Part shown: in pieces, positions 1-5,514 of the stretch
Layout: the number at the start of each line of letters is the position of its first letter
How positions within the stretch are numbered: the first letter of the stretch is position 1
DNA from: Desulfobulbaceae bacterium
GTDB taxonomy: Bacteria > Desulfobacterota > Desulfobulbia > Desulfobulbales > Desulfobulbaceae
Direction of reading: 5' to 3'
DNA: 5,514 nucleotides
Assembly (NCBI GenBank): GCA_027011235.1
Contig: JALVAI010000459.1
Location: forward strand, 1 to 5,514
The notes under the pieces: model-generated
Databases searched by the model: none
The model's input: only the letters and a program-made list of their open reading frames with translations
What the model was told of the DNA's origin: nothing
Position numbers and translations under genes: made by a program

Positions 1-1815
1 CTTTTTATATTCTTCGGTCGCGTCCGCATGCTTCCCCTCTTTGTCAAGAATACGGGCCCGACTGATCATGGAGTCCAGATTGTCGCCATAGAGTGTCTCG
101 TATCGTTTGATGAGCTTGAGGGCTTCAGGATAATGCTTCTGCTGCTCGGAAAATGCGGCATAGCTGAGCAGGGCCTCTTTCAGAGGTTTTTTCCCCCGGA
201 CCGCCAGGTCAAAATAGTGCTGGGCCTGTTTCATCTCCTGCATATTGGCCGAGGCAATGGCTGCGGTCAGGGCGGCGGCATACAGCTTATGGTCGATTTT
301 AAGCGCTTTTTTGGCGTAATACAGGGCCTTGGCATTTTGCCTCAATCGGACCAGATAGGTGGATGCGATCTTGGATGCCAGCTTGGCGTTGGTGGGCCAT
401 TTGGCAAAGGCGGCATCGTACTGGGCAATGGCCATCTCATATTCATCCTTTTTCTCAAAGGCACGGGCCTTGGCTATATGCTGCTTTGCCTCGACCACGG
501 TCTTGGGAATATTCATCTGCTGCTGGATGAGAATGGCTTCCTGCTCCGCCACCTTCTCGTCTGTTTCAAAGCTCAGATTATTTTCAGCGGTCTGCGGCCA
601 GGTGAATTTTTTGTTTTTGGGATGAATAACAATGGTATTGAATCGTTCTTCTTTTTGCAGATCTTTTAAGTTGAGGATAATATCAAGGGCAAAATCCCAG
701 GGAACATCATCAAGGGCCAGGGTAAGAGAGCCGGAAACGGAGTCATCGACGATGATATTCATCTTGCTGACTTCACGGATCAGCCGGAAGACATTGTGCA
801 GATCAATTTTGTAAAAATCAACGGTGATGCGTTCCTTGTTGTAGCCAGCAAAATTAAAGGCATCTTTCATCGAGGAGGCAACGGATTCGGCATTAATTGT
901 TTCCGCCTTTTCCGTGGAGGCATCAACGGTGGGCAGTTGACTCTCTATTGCCTTCTTCTGTTGAATAAGGGCGCTGAGATCATCTTTTTCCTGGGCCTTT
1001 CCGGTGGAGGTTTCCTGGATACGGATTTCCAGGCCGTTTTTCAGAGGGGTGACCTGGAAGGGAAAAAGGGTGTCGGTTGCCGAATCAAGGACGAAACGGA
1101 GGCCGCTTCCCCGGCTGGCAACCCGAATATCGGCAAGCGAGGTCCCTACGTGCCGTTTGCTGACAAGGGTATCACCGGTAACATTGTTGACATCAAGGAC
1201 CAGGCGCGGAGGCGCACTGCCATTTTTTTCCAGAACATCGTAGTGATAGGAGGGAAGTTTTCCGGAGGCGACAAGTTGTACCCTGGTCTCTCCGGGGTTG
1301 GTTACCACCTTCATCTCCTTGATAGCTATGGAAGTATGCGCTGTCTTTGCGACCGCCCTGGATCCTTTTTTGCCACCGTCATTAATGGTGAGGATAATAT
1401 TGTTTCCCTTGTCGACCACGCTGAATTGGCGCGATTCCGGCAGGGTGAAGGTGAAACGGCTCAGGGGAGGTTTTGTGTCACTGATTGTGCTGGTCTCCAA
1501 CTGTACCAGATTACCAGGTGGTAATTTGGGAACAAATCCCTTGGCAATGATAGCGTCCGCAACATCCACAACTATGCGGGCCGGCTTGAACAGTTCATAC
1601 ACCGTATAGTTGGGTGTCGCAGTTCCCTTGAGGGTGATAATTACATTTTCTGCATTTCTTGTGCTTTCAATGGCCGTAATTGAGTTTTTTTCTTTCCCGG
1701 CCTGGTCACCTGCCAGTGCGGACGACCCAACAAGCATGCAGAGAAAACAGAGGAACAGGCTGTACGAAAGAGGTCGATGAAGCCGTTGTTGCACTGGTAA
1801 AGAAAAATGATACAT
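1..1815 (-). CDS. pilQ: PilQ-position protein, N-terminal 605 residues: signal peptide, two AMIN domains, secretin N0/STN domain, TPR repeats (partial)
   Basis: The frame runs without a stop from an ATG at 1815 to the left edge, so the C-terminus is missing. Residues 1-35 look like a Sec signal peptide (hydrophobic 18-34, likely cut after ALA at 33-35). Two AMIN-like beta domains follow at about 46-145 and 160-267; such domains in PilQ bind peptidoglycan in the periplasm. A Q/K/E-rich linker (about 268-325) leads to an N0/STN domain at about 330-399, with the pattern VDFYKIDLHNVFRLI, then NIIVDDSVSGSLTL and DVPWDFALDIIL. In ordinary PilQ the N1 and secretin barrel regions come next. Here residues 440-605 instead form about five TPR units, with conserved Ala at 462, 497, 531, 565 and 599 and an aromatic or other residue four positions later. 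It is last in pilMNOPQ order, 2 bases after pilP. A secretin barrel may lie beyond the window, or this may be a separate accessory protein. Pilus secretin family membership is well supported; being a complete secretin is not shown. Confidence 0.82.
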   Translation of the reverse strand, partial: MYHFSLPVQQRLHRPLSYSLFLCFLCMLVGSSALAGDQAGKEKNSITAIESTRNAENVIITLKGTATPNYTVYELFKPARIVVDVADAIIAKGFVPKLPPGNLVQLETSTISDTKPPLSRFTFTLPESRQFSVVDKGNNIILTINDGGKKGSRAVAKTAHTSIAIKEMKVVTNPGETRVQLVASGKLPSYHYDVLEKNGSAPPRLVLDVNNVTGDTLVSKRHVGTSLADIRVASRGSGLRFVLDSATDTLFPFQVTPLKNGLEIRIQETSTGKAQEKDDLSALIQQKKAIESQLPTVDASTEKAETINAESVASSMKDAFNFAGYNKERITVDFYKIDLHNVFRLIREVSKMNIIVDDSVSGSLTLALDDVPWDFALDIILNLKDLQKEERFNTIVIHPKNKKFTWPQTAENNLSFETDEKVAEQEAILIQQQMNIPKTVVEAKQHIAKARAFEKKDEYEMAIAQYDAAFAKWPTNAKLASKIASTYLVRLRQNAKALYYAKKALKIDHKLYAAALTAAIASANMQEMKQAQHYFDLAVRGKKPLKEALLSYAAFSEQQKHYPEALKLIKRYETLYGDNLDSMISRARILDKEGKHADATEEYKK

Positions 1816-1817
1816 AT

Positions 1818-2339
1818 CTATTGTTCTCCCTCTTTGTTCAGACGCATAACAATGGTGTTTTTAAGTTCTTTTCCGGCGCGGGTGTGAGCAGTTTCAGTAA
1901 TGATCACCTGCTGCAGGTTGATTTTGCTGACAACCCCGTGTCTACCGATAGGAGTGCCCTCGTTGAGTATGTATCCCTTGCCGGTCACATCCTCAACCAT
2001 GGCAATTTTTTTCTTTCCGGTTTCAAGGACTGCCACCAGCCGCAACTGTCCCGGCTCAAACTGTCGCATGCCGGTGAGTTCCACATCTTCGTCAATGATT
2101 TCATCCGGATTCAGCTTGGGAGTTGAGGCCTTTTTTGTAATAAAGGGCACAAAGGGATCCGGCCGGCCCTCCAGGACATATGCAAAGGGCTGGCTGCTGT
2201 TGTCTTCGGTCAGGTCAAGCAGGGGGTTTGCCGGTTCCAGCACATCAGCCGGCGGCTTTTTGGCCTGGGCAGGCAGATACATTCCTCCGCAGATGAGCAG
2301 GGAAAAACAGATGCTGTATTGAAAGGTTTTTGCAAACAT
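1818..2339 (-). CDS. pilP: Type IV pilus assembly protein PilP
   Basis: This 173-residue protein fits the PilP family in length and layout. PilP is a periplasmic protein that connects the inner-membrane PilN/PilO pair to the N-terminal domains of the secretin PilQ. Residues 1-26 are an export signal with a hydrophobic stretch and a likely signal peptidase I site after AQA (24-26). A flexible linker of about 27-57 follows, then the family motif GRPDPFVPF at 58-66. The C-terminal beta domain spans about 86-168, with LTGMRQFEPGQLRLVAVLE at 88-106 and the GYILNEGTPIG stretch at 122-132. Many PilP proteins are lipoproteins. Here the only candidate lipobox cysteine (C17, preceded by LLI) is a poor match, so anchoring by lipid is doubtful. 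The start is supported by AGGA at 2349-2352, 9 bases upstream. The gene begins 21 bases after pilO ends. Confidence 0.93.
   Translation of the reverse strand: MFAKTFQYSICFSLLICGGMYLPAQAKKPPADVLEPANPLLDLTEDNSSQPFAYVLEGRPDPFVPFITKKASTPKLNPDEIIDEDVELTGMRQFEPGQLRLVAVLETGKKKIAMVEDVTGKGYILNEGTPIGRHGVVSKINLQQVIITETAHTRAGKELKNTIVMRLNKEGEQ
1826..1833 (-). promoter_or_regulatory. Ribosome binding site of the pilQ-like gene, inside the end of pilP
   Basis: The minus strand reads AGAGGGAG, ending 10 bases before the ATG at 1815. It lies in the last codons of pilP, whose TAG stop is 2 bases from the new start. This supports the chosen start and suggests coupled translation of the two genes. Confidence 0.7.
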
Positions 2340-2348
2340 GACGAAAAA

Positions 2349-2352
2349 TCCT
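2349..2352 (-). promoter_or_regulatory. Ribosome binding site of pilP
   Basis: AGGA on the minus strand, 9 bases before the pilP ATG, in the short pilO-pilP gap. It fixes the start used here. Confidence 0.55.
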
Positions 2353-2360
2353 GGTCGCTG

Positions 2361-2999
2361 TTATCTCTTTTTCTTCTTTTTCTTGTTGGACTTTTTCGCC
2401 TGGGTATTGGTAAACCGATAGGTGACCAGACGGCATTTTGAACTTAAGAGCATCTCGCCGCCCTCTTTTCTGGGCGATCCCATGGAGATGTTGTTGACCG
2501 ATACAATGCGGTCAAGCTTGCTCACCTGATCAAGAAAAAATCCCATATTGTGGTAGGGACCCCTGATGGAAATATCCACCGGAATTTCTGCGTAAAAATC
2601 CTTTTGTTTCTCAGCGCCCGGTTTAAACGAGAGAAAATCCAGGCCCGCTCCCTTGCCAAGGTCTGAAATGGAGCGTAACAGGTTGGGGATCTCCTTGGTT
2701 TTAGGGAGTACAACCGCGGCTTCCTCAAATTTTTTCCTGGTCTTTTCTATCTCCGCCTTGTATTTGGGCAGATTACGCGCGGCCTTGCGGGCCCTGTTGA
2801 GGTCCTTGCGGGCGGCAACGATCTGCCTGTTCAGGTTGTCGATCTTTTGAGCCTCTGTTTTGAAATAGAGAAAGTAGAACAGGAGCACCGGGATAAGGAC
2901 TGCAATGACAACAATGGCGAGTTTCGCCTTTGTTGAAAGCGGTATATATTTCTCATCGAGAAAGGTATCGAATTTATTTGCTGCTGTCGTTGAGGCCAT
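2361..2999 (-). CDS. pilO: Type IV pilus inner-membrane assembly protein PilO
   Basis: A 212-residue bitopic membrane protein that pairs with PilN to form the inner-membrane platform of the pilus machine. Residues 1-26 are a short cytoplasmic tail, about 27-46 a single hydrophobic membrane segment, and about 48-95 a charged heptad-like coiled coil rich in K, R and E. The periplasmic ferredoxin-like domain follows: LPKTKEIPNLL at 98-108, a DLGKGAGLDFLSF stretch at 113-125, and PVDISIRGPYHNMGFFLDQV at 140-159, all typical of PilO. The C-terminus ends in an unusual basic tail (residues 202-212, nearly all lysine), encoded by a purine run just before the TAA stop. It starts 12 bases after pilN with no clear ribosome binding site, so translation is probably coupled to pilN. 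Length and topology match the family. Confidence 0.93.
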   Translation of the reverse strand: MASTTAANKFDTFLDEKYIPLSTKAKLAIVVIAVLIPVLLFYFLYFKTEAQKIDNLNRQIVAARKDLNRARKAARNLPKYKAEIEKTRKKFEEAAVVLPKTKEIPNLLRSISDLGKGAGLDFLSFKPGAEKQKDFYAEIPVDISIRGPYHNMGFFLDQVSKLDRIVSVNNISMGSPRKEGGEMLLSSKCRLVTYRFTNTQAKKSNKKKKKKR

Positions 3000-3011
3000 G
3001 GCGCTGATCTG

Positions 3012-3722
3012 TTATTTGCTTTGCTGGGATATGAATTTTTCCTGGTCCTCACGGGGAGTGACATGCATTGCCCGGGCGAAATTCTTCAGCTTTTTGTCTG
3101 CCTGCTCCTTAGCTGATGCCTGGCCTCTCCCTATCTTTCTCGGCGTTGCGGCAGCCTGTTTTTTCTTTTCATCCTTTTTCGGCATCCCGATGGTGCAGGA
3201 CAGGGAAAATGCTTTCAGGTTCTTGCCGGCAAATTTTTTTAACGAGGAATTTGCCAGATTGACCGTTTTGATATAAGGCGATTGTTTGAGGCTTTCCATG
3301 TAGCCGGCGATTGTCCGGTTGTCCAGGGCCATGCCTTTCAATTTGAGGGTATTTCCCTTTTGGGACAGCGAGGTCAGCCACATCCGTTTTGTCGGGGTGC
3401 GATTGGCAACTTCATCGAGGATGTGGACGGTCAGGGAAGATTCGGATTTTAACTTGTGGATGATAGCAATCTGTTTTTCAAGCAGGTTTTTATCTTTTTC
3501 TAATTTCTTTATCTCTCTTAACACCTTTGCATAACGTTGTTTTTCCTGTTTTATTCTGGTCAGCTCCTGCTGCAGGCGGCTGGCCTTGTTTGCCTGTAAA
3601 AAACCGGCAAGACCAAGAAAAACCAGAAGGGCGATAAGGCCCAGAACAAAGAAGGTGATTTGCTGCCTGGCCCGAATCCTTCGTTTGATTTCCCGGACAG
3701 GGAGTAGGTTTATGCGTATCAT
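3012..3722 (-). CDS. pilN: Type IV pilus inner-membrane assembly protein PilN
   Basis: A 236-residue bitopic protein. The N-terminal cytoplasmic IRINLLPVRE (residues 2-11) is the conserved PilN tail that inserts into PilM in characterised systems. A membrane segment lies at about 23-42 and a long coiled coil at about 46-93. The periplasmic fimbrial-assembly domain spans about 97-178, with LDEVANRTP at 102-110, MWLTSLSQKG at 114-123 and IAGYMESLKQSPYIKTV at 138-154. It is expected to pair with PilO. Residues 181-236 form a basic, low-complexity extension (K, Q, A, R) beyond the usual end of the domain. The gene starts 4 bases after the pilM stop and has no evident ribosome binding site, which points to translational coupling. 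The start is set by the conserved N-terminal motif. Confidence 0.93.
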   Translation of the reverse strand: MIRINLLPVREIKRRIRARQQITFFVLGLIALLVFLGLAGFLQANKASRLQQELTRIKQEKQRYAKVLREIKKLEKDKNLLEKQIAIIHKLKSESSLTVHILDEVANRTPTKRMWLTSLSQKGNTLKLKGMALDNRTIAGYMESLKQSPYIKTVNLANSSLKKFAGKNLKAFSLSCTIGMPKKDEKKKQAAATPRKIGRGQASAKEQADKKLKNFARAMHVTPREDQEKFISQQSK

Positions 3723-3726
3723 AATT

Positions 3727-4773
3727 TCAAAAATCAGCGGGCCGAATTGCTAATCCGGCCGCGATGGCCATCTCCGGCGCAATGGCTTCAATATAATCCG
3801 GGTCTATCTTTTTCCTGTTGAAATTCATATGTTGAAACGGGTTGAAGGAAATGACCTCAAGGCCGGTTTCCTGTTCGATGAAGGAGAGCAGTCCGTTGAC
3901 CTTGGAACCACCGCCACTGAGAACAAGACGGCTCAGAGGCTTGTCTGGGTGATTGGCCATGTACAGATCAATGGCCTTTTTCATCTCCAGGACCCACTGG
4001 GTACAGGTCTGGTTGAAAATTTCCTCCACCTCTTTCTGCTGTTCTTCAACGGGTATCAGGCCTAGTTTTATCTTTTCCGCCTCCTCAAAATCCACATCAA
4101 GGGCGTTTGCCAGTTGTTCGGTCAACTGATCGCTGCCAACAACAACATCACGGGCAAGGACCGATGCGCCGTCGCACAGGATATTTATGTTCATTTTGGA
4201 TGCGCCGATATCGATAAGGGCCACGTTGTCGCTGCTTCCGGTCGCGGTTTCCCAGATATTTTCCAGGGCAAAACCGTCGACATCAACGAGAACCGGTTTA
4301 AGTTTCTGCTCCTGCAGCATGTCGAGGTAATCGTCAATAACGTCTTTTTTGGCAGCAACCAGCATGACATCGGTTCGCTCCCCGTGTTCGCCGTTGGTTT
4401 TAAGGTCCTGGAAATCGAGATATACCTCGTCAATATCAAAGGGAATATACTGTTCCGCCTCGCTTGTGATATATTCCGCCAGATCCTCTTCCTCCATGAC
4501 CTCGAGGTTGATCTTTTTGACGATTACCGAATAACCGGAGATGGAAATACCGACTTTGCTGTTTTTGATCTTGAGATTACTAAAAAGGGTGGCAATGGTT
4601 TTTCCGACTTCCTCGGGCTCCTGCAGTACTCCATCCTCAACCGAACCCTCGGGTAGAGCGGCACTGCCAAGGGCCATGATGGTGTATCCCTTGCCCGTCT
4701 TCTGTAACTTGCATACTTTGACGGCAGCGGATCCGATATCTACCCCGGTGACCAGTTGTTCTTTTTTTGCCAT
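3727..4773 (-). CDS. pilM: Type IV pilus assembly ATPase-like protein PilM
   Basis: A 348-residue cytoplasmic protein of the actin/FtsA-like fold, the usual PilM length. It binds nucleotide and the N-terminal tail of PilN, linking the inner-membrane platform to the cytoplasmic motor side. Visible motifs are the first phosphate-binding loop GVDIGSAAVKVCKL (10-23), the VALIDIGASKMNINI second phosphate loop (185-199), and the adenosine-region LVLSGGGSKVNGL (283-295). The PilM-typical segments EAEQYIPFDIDEVYLDF (105-121) and LANALDVDFEEAEKIKLG (221-238) are also present. There is no signal peptide or membrane segment. It is the first gene of the pil operon. The ATG is preceded by AGGAAG at 4783-4788, 9 bases upstream. 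Nothing looks truncated or frameshifted. Confidence 0.96.
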   Translation of the reverse strand: MAKKEQLVTGVDIGSAAVKVCKLQKTGKGYTIMALGSAALPEGSVEDGVLQEPEEVGKTIATLFSNLKIKNSKVGISISGYSVIVKKINLEVMEEEDLAEYITSEAEQYIPFDIDEVYLDFQDLKTNGEHGERTDVMLVAAKKDVIDDYLDMLQEQKLKPVLVDVDGFALENIWETATGSSDNVALIDIGASKMNINILCDGASVLARDVVVGSDQLTEQLANALDVDFEEAEKIKLGLIPVEEQQKEVEEIFNQTCTQWVLEMKKAIDLYMANHPDKPLSRLVLSGGGSKVNGLLSFIEQETGLEVISFNPFQHMNFNRKKIDPDYIEAIAPEMAIAAGLAIRPADF

Positions 4774-4782
4774 AAGATGTTT

Positions 4783-4788
4783 CTTCCT
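4783..4788 (-). promoter_or_regulatory. Ribosome binding site of pilM
   Basis: AGGAAG on the minus strand, 9 bases before the pilM ATG. It is the strongest site in the operon, consistent with pilM being the first gene translated. Confidence 0.7.
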
Positions 4789-4802
4789 GTGACGCAGGGG
4801 TT

Positions 4803-4820
4803 TTGCCCGAAGTCGGACAA
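4803..4820. repeat. Imperfect inverted repeat in the pilM leader
   Basis: TTGCCCGA (4803-4810) and TCGGACAA (4813-4820) are inverted repeats with one mismatch. Between the proposed promoter and the pilM ribosome binding site, it could be a small leader hairpin with an AAGT-type loop, or a protein-binding dyad. No function is demonstrated. Confidence 0.35.
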
Positions 4821-4866
4821 CAAAACCTGGTAAGATGAGAGAAAGTTCAATTTATTGGTCTGTATG

Positions 4867-4897
4867 TATTTAGGTCATAAAAAAAAACATTTGTCAA
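4867..4897 (-). promoter_or_regulatory. Candidate promoter of the pil operon
   Basis: The minus strand carries a perfect TTGACA (4892-4897). The downstream -10 candidates are weak: CTAAAT (4868-4873, spacing 18) or TAAATA (4867-4872, spacing 19). The spacer contains a run of nine T. The position, about 95 bases before the pilM start, is reasonable for the operon promoter, but the poor -10 makes this tentative. Confidence 0.35.
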
Positions 4898-4917
4898 GAA
4901 GGGTCCCCCTTTTTTTT
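4896..4917 (+). terminator. Terminator-like hairpin with T tract
   Basis: On the plus strand AAGAAGGG (4896-4903) can pair with CCCTTTTT (4907-4914) around a 3-base TCC loop (eight pairs, one of them G-T). The stem is followed by the rest of the T tract and a further T7. It resembles an intrinsic terminator for rightward transcription, yet no plus-strand gene lies upstream. It may stop antisense transcription coming from pilM or shield lepB. It overlaps the TTGACA of the proposed pil promoter. Confidence 0.35.
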
Positions 4918-4966
4918 AGTTTTTTTCTTGCTTAAAAAACAATGAGATAGCTGGCAAATTACTTTT

Positions 4967-4985
4967 TTGTATACAACATGTTGTA
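4967..4985. promoter_or_regulatory. Overlapping perfect palindromes, possible operator
   Basis: TTGTATACAA (4967-4976) is a perfect 10-base palindrome. It overlaps TACAACATGTTGTA (4972-4985), a perfect 14-base palindrome. Together they give three half-sites of the form TTGTA/TACAA within 19 bases, between the pil promoter candidate and lepB. This is the shape of a binding site for a dimeric helix-turn-helix regulator. The regulator is unknown and no candidate gene is in the window. Confidence 0.45.
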
Positions 4986-5064
4986 CGCTATCTTTCTGAA
5001 ATGCCTTATTTTGTGTATCCGGACTATTTGAGCCCTTCCCGCTTTTTCTATTGTTCCCTTGAGA

Positions 5065-5077
5065 TTTTTTTTTTTTT
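5065..5077 (+). repeat. T13 homopolymer tract upstream of lepB
   Basis: Thirteen consecutive T sit 58 bases before the lepB start, flanked by the short inverted repeat CTTGA (5058-5062) and TCAAG (5077-5081). Tracts this long are prone to length slippage and can also bend DNA. Any effect on lepB expression is unproven. Confidence 0.6.
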
Positions 5078-5107
5078 CAAGTAGTCTCCAGCCAGTTTTC
5101 GTTGTAA

Positions 5108-5135
5108 AAGCCGTCCCCTATGACAGACAGGGCTT
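5108..5135 (+). promoter_or_regulatory. Possible start-occluding hairpin in the lepB leader
   Basis: AAGCC (5108-5112) is complementary to GGCTT (5131-5135), which directly abuts the lepB ATG. As an alternative, CCCT (5116-5119) can pair with AGGG (5129-5132), the only ribosome-binding-like bases, which sit unusually close (3 bases) to the start. Either fold would hide the start region. The stems are short, so this is weak. Confidence 0.25.
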
Positions 5136-5514
5136 ATGGAAAAATTTATAAAATCGGAAAAAGGTTCTACCTTTGTTGAAATTGCCGAGACGTTTGTTAT
5201 TGCCCTGGTTCTGGCGCTTTTTATCCGCACATTTATCGTGCAGGCCTTTAAAATTCCCTCCGGTTCCATGCTGCCCACTTTGCAGATCGGGGACCATTTG
5301 CTGGTCAACAAGTTTATCTACGGAATCAAAGTTCCCTTTTCAGGCAAGATCCTTGTCCCTGTGAAAAATCCCGCGCCCGGGGACATTGTTGTGTTCAAGT
5401 TTCCCAAAAACCCCAGGCTTGATTACATCAAAAGGGTGATCGCGGTTGCCGGGGACACCGTAATGATCAGAAATAAAAAGATTTTTGTCAACGGACGTCC
5501 TCTGGCCGATACGC
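5136..5514 (+). CDS. lepB: Signal peptidase I, N-terminal 126 residues (truncated by window end)
   Basis: LepB cleaves Sec (and Tat) signal peptides from exported proteins at the periplasmic face of the inner membrane. The visible part has a short cytoplasmic start, one membrane segment at about 17-35, then box B PSGSMLPTL at 41-49 with the catalytic serine S44. Box C-like PGDIVVFKFP follows at 81-90, and box D DYIKRVIAVAGD at 96-107 with the catalytic lysine K99. Both members of the Ser/Lys dyad are therefore present. There is one N-terminal membrane segment, whereas E. coli LepB has two. The missing C-terminal part should contain box E. An in-frame TGA at 5121 leaves ATG 5136 as the only plausible start. 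Its upstream AGGG is very close to the start. It is divergent from the pil operon and is a housekeeping enzyme, not the prepilin peptidase PilD. Confidence 0.97.
   Translation, partial: MEKFIKSEKGSTFVEIAETFVIALVLALFIRTFIVQAFKIPSGSMLPTLQIGDHLLVNKFIYGIKVPFSGKILVPVKNPAPGDIVVFKFPKNPRLDYIKRVIAVAGDTVMIRNKKIFVNGRPLADT

Larger units (their letters stand above)
4774..5135. other. Divergent intergenic region between pilM and lepB
   Basis: These 362 bases separate two genes transcribed away from each other and should hold both promoters. No protein-coding frame or RNA gene is convincing here. The region is clearly more AT-rich than the flanking genes. It contains homopolymers A9 (4879-4887), T8 (4910-4917), T7 (4920-4926) and T13 (5065-5077), several short dyads, and a possible minus-strand promoter near 4867-4897. 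For lepB only weak plus-strand promoter candidates are seen, for example TTGAGC at 5028-5033 with TATTGT at 5049-5054 (15-base spacing). Confidence 0.8.

Noticed and set aside
28..1524. Plus-strand open frames at 28-669 and 796-1524 opposite the pilQ-like gene
   Set aside because: They lie antisense to a continuous 605-codon minus-strand frame with recognisable domains. Their translations are Gly/Phe/Leu-rich without family motifs, and they have no operon context.
4114..4656. Plus-strand open frame of 180 residues opposite pilM
   Set aside because: It is a shadow of the well-supported pilM coding strand and its translation shows no recognisable domain.
4951..4971. Sigma-54-like TGGCA element followed by a T-rich stretch on the plus strand
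   Set aside because: The required GC dinucleotide at the correct distance from the GG is absent, so it does not fit a -24/-12 promoter.
5120..5179. Short plus-strand upstream frame of 19 codons overlapping the lepB start
   Set aside because: It has an ATG at 5120 and a TGA at 5177, but no ribosome binding site and no sign of selection, and is probably chance.
5048..5311. Minus-strand open frame overlapping lepB and its leader
   Set aside because: It overlaps the catalytic box B region of lepB on the opposite strand, has a low-information composition, and would lie in the promoter region.
1..5514. CRISPR array, tRNA or rRNA, insertion sequence or attachment site
   Set aside because: I saw no regularly spaced repeats, no cloverleaf-like gene, no transposase and no terminal inverted repeats on reading both strands.

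Overview
The window holds most of a type IV pilus alignment-complex operon on the minus strand (pilM-pilN-pilO-pilP-pilQ, read right to left from 4773 to the left edge). A divergently transcribed signal peptidase I gene (lepB) sits on the plus strand at the right edge and is cut off by the window end. Gene order, the mid-range base composition and the protein styles (PilM with an FtsA/ParM-like fold, PilN with an INLLP motif, LepB with a single N-terminal membrane segment) suggest a Gram-negative bacterium. My guess is the Desulfobacterota (former Deltaproteobacteria), possibly Desulfobulbales. That is a judgement from sequence style; no search was run.

Layout: 1-1815 (minus) is an uninterrupted 605-codon reading frame, open at the left edge, in the pilQ position. 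It starts with a signal peptide, two AMIN-type domains and a secretin N0/STN domain. It then runs into about five tetratricopeptide (TPR) repeats instead of the expected secretin N1/barrel region. 1818-2339 is pilP, 2361-2999 pilO, 3012-3722 pilN and 3727-4773 pilM. Gaps between these genes are only 2 to 21 bases, so they form one operon. 4774-5135 is an AT-rich divergent intergenic region with homopolymer tracts, a possible promoter for the pil operon, a terminator-like hairpin and a cluster of overlapping perfect palindromes. 5136-5514 is the N-terminal 126 codons of lepB.

How the genes work together: PilM (cytoplasmic) docks on the N-terminal tail of PilN. PilN and PilO (inner-membrane, periplasmic coiled coils and ferredoxin-like domains) pair with each other. 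PilP links PilN/PilO to the N-terminal domains of the outer-membrane secretin PilQ, whose AMIN domains bind peptidoglycan. LepB is the general Sec signal peptidase and would process exported proteins such as PilP and the PilQ-like protein; it is not pilus-specific.

The most notable point is the AMIN-AMIN-N0-TPR architecture of the pilQ-position protein. Secondary points are the lysine-rich C-terminal tails of both PilN and PilO, the atypical PilP export signal, and the dyad-rich regulatory region between pilM and lepB.
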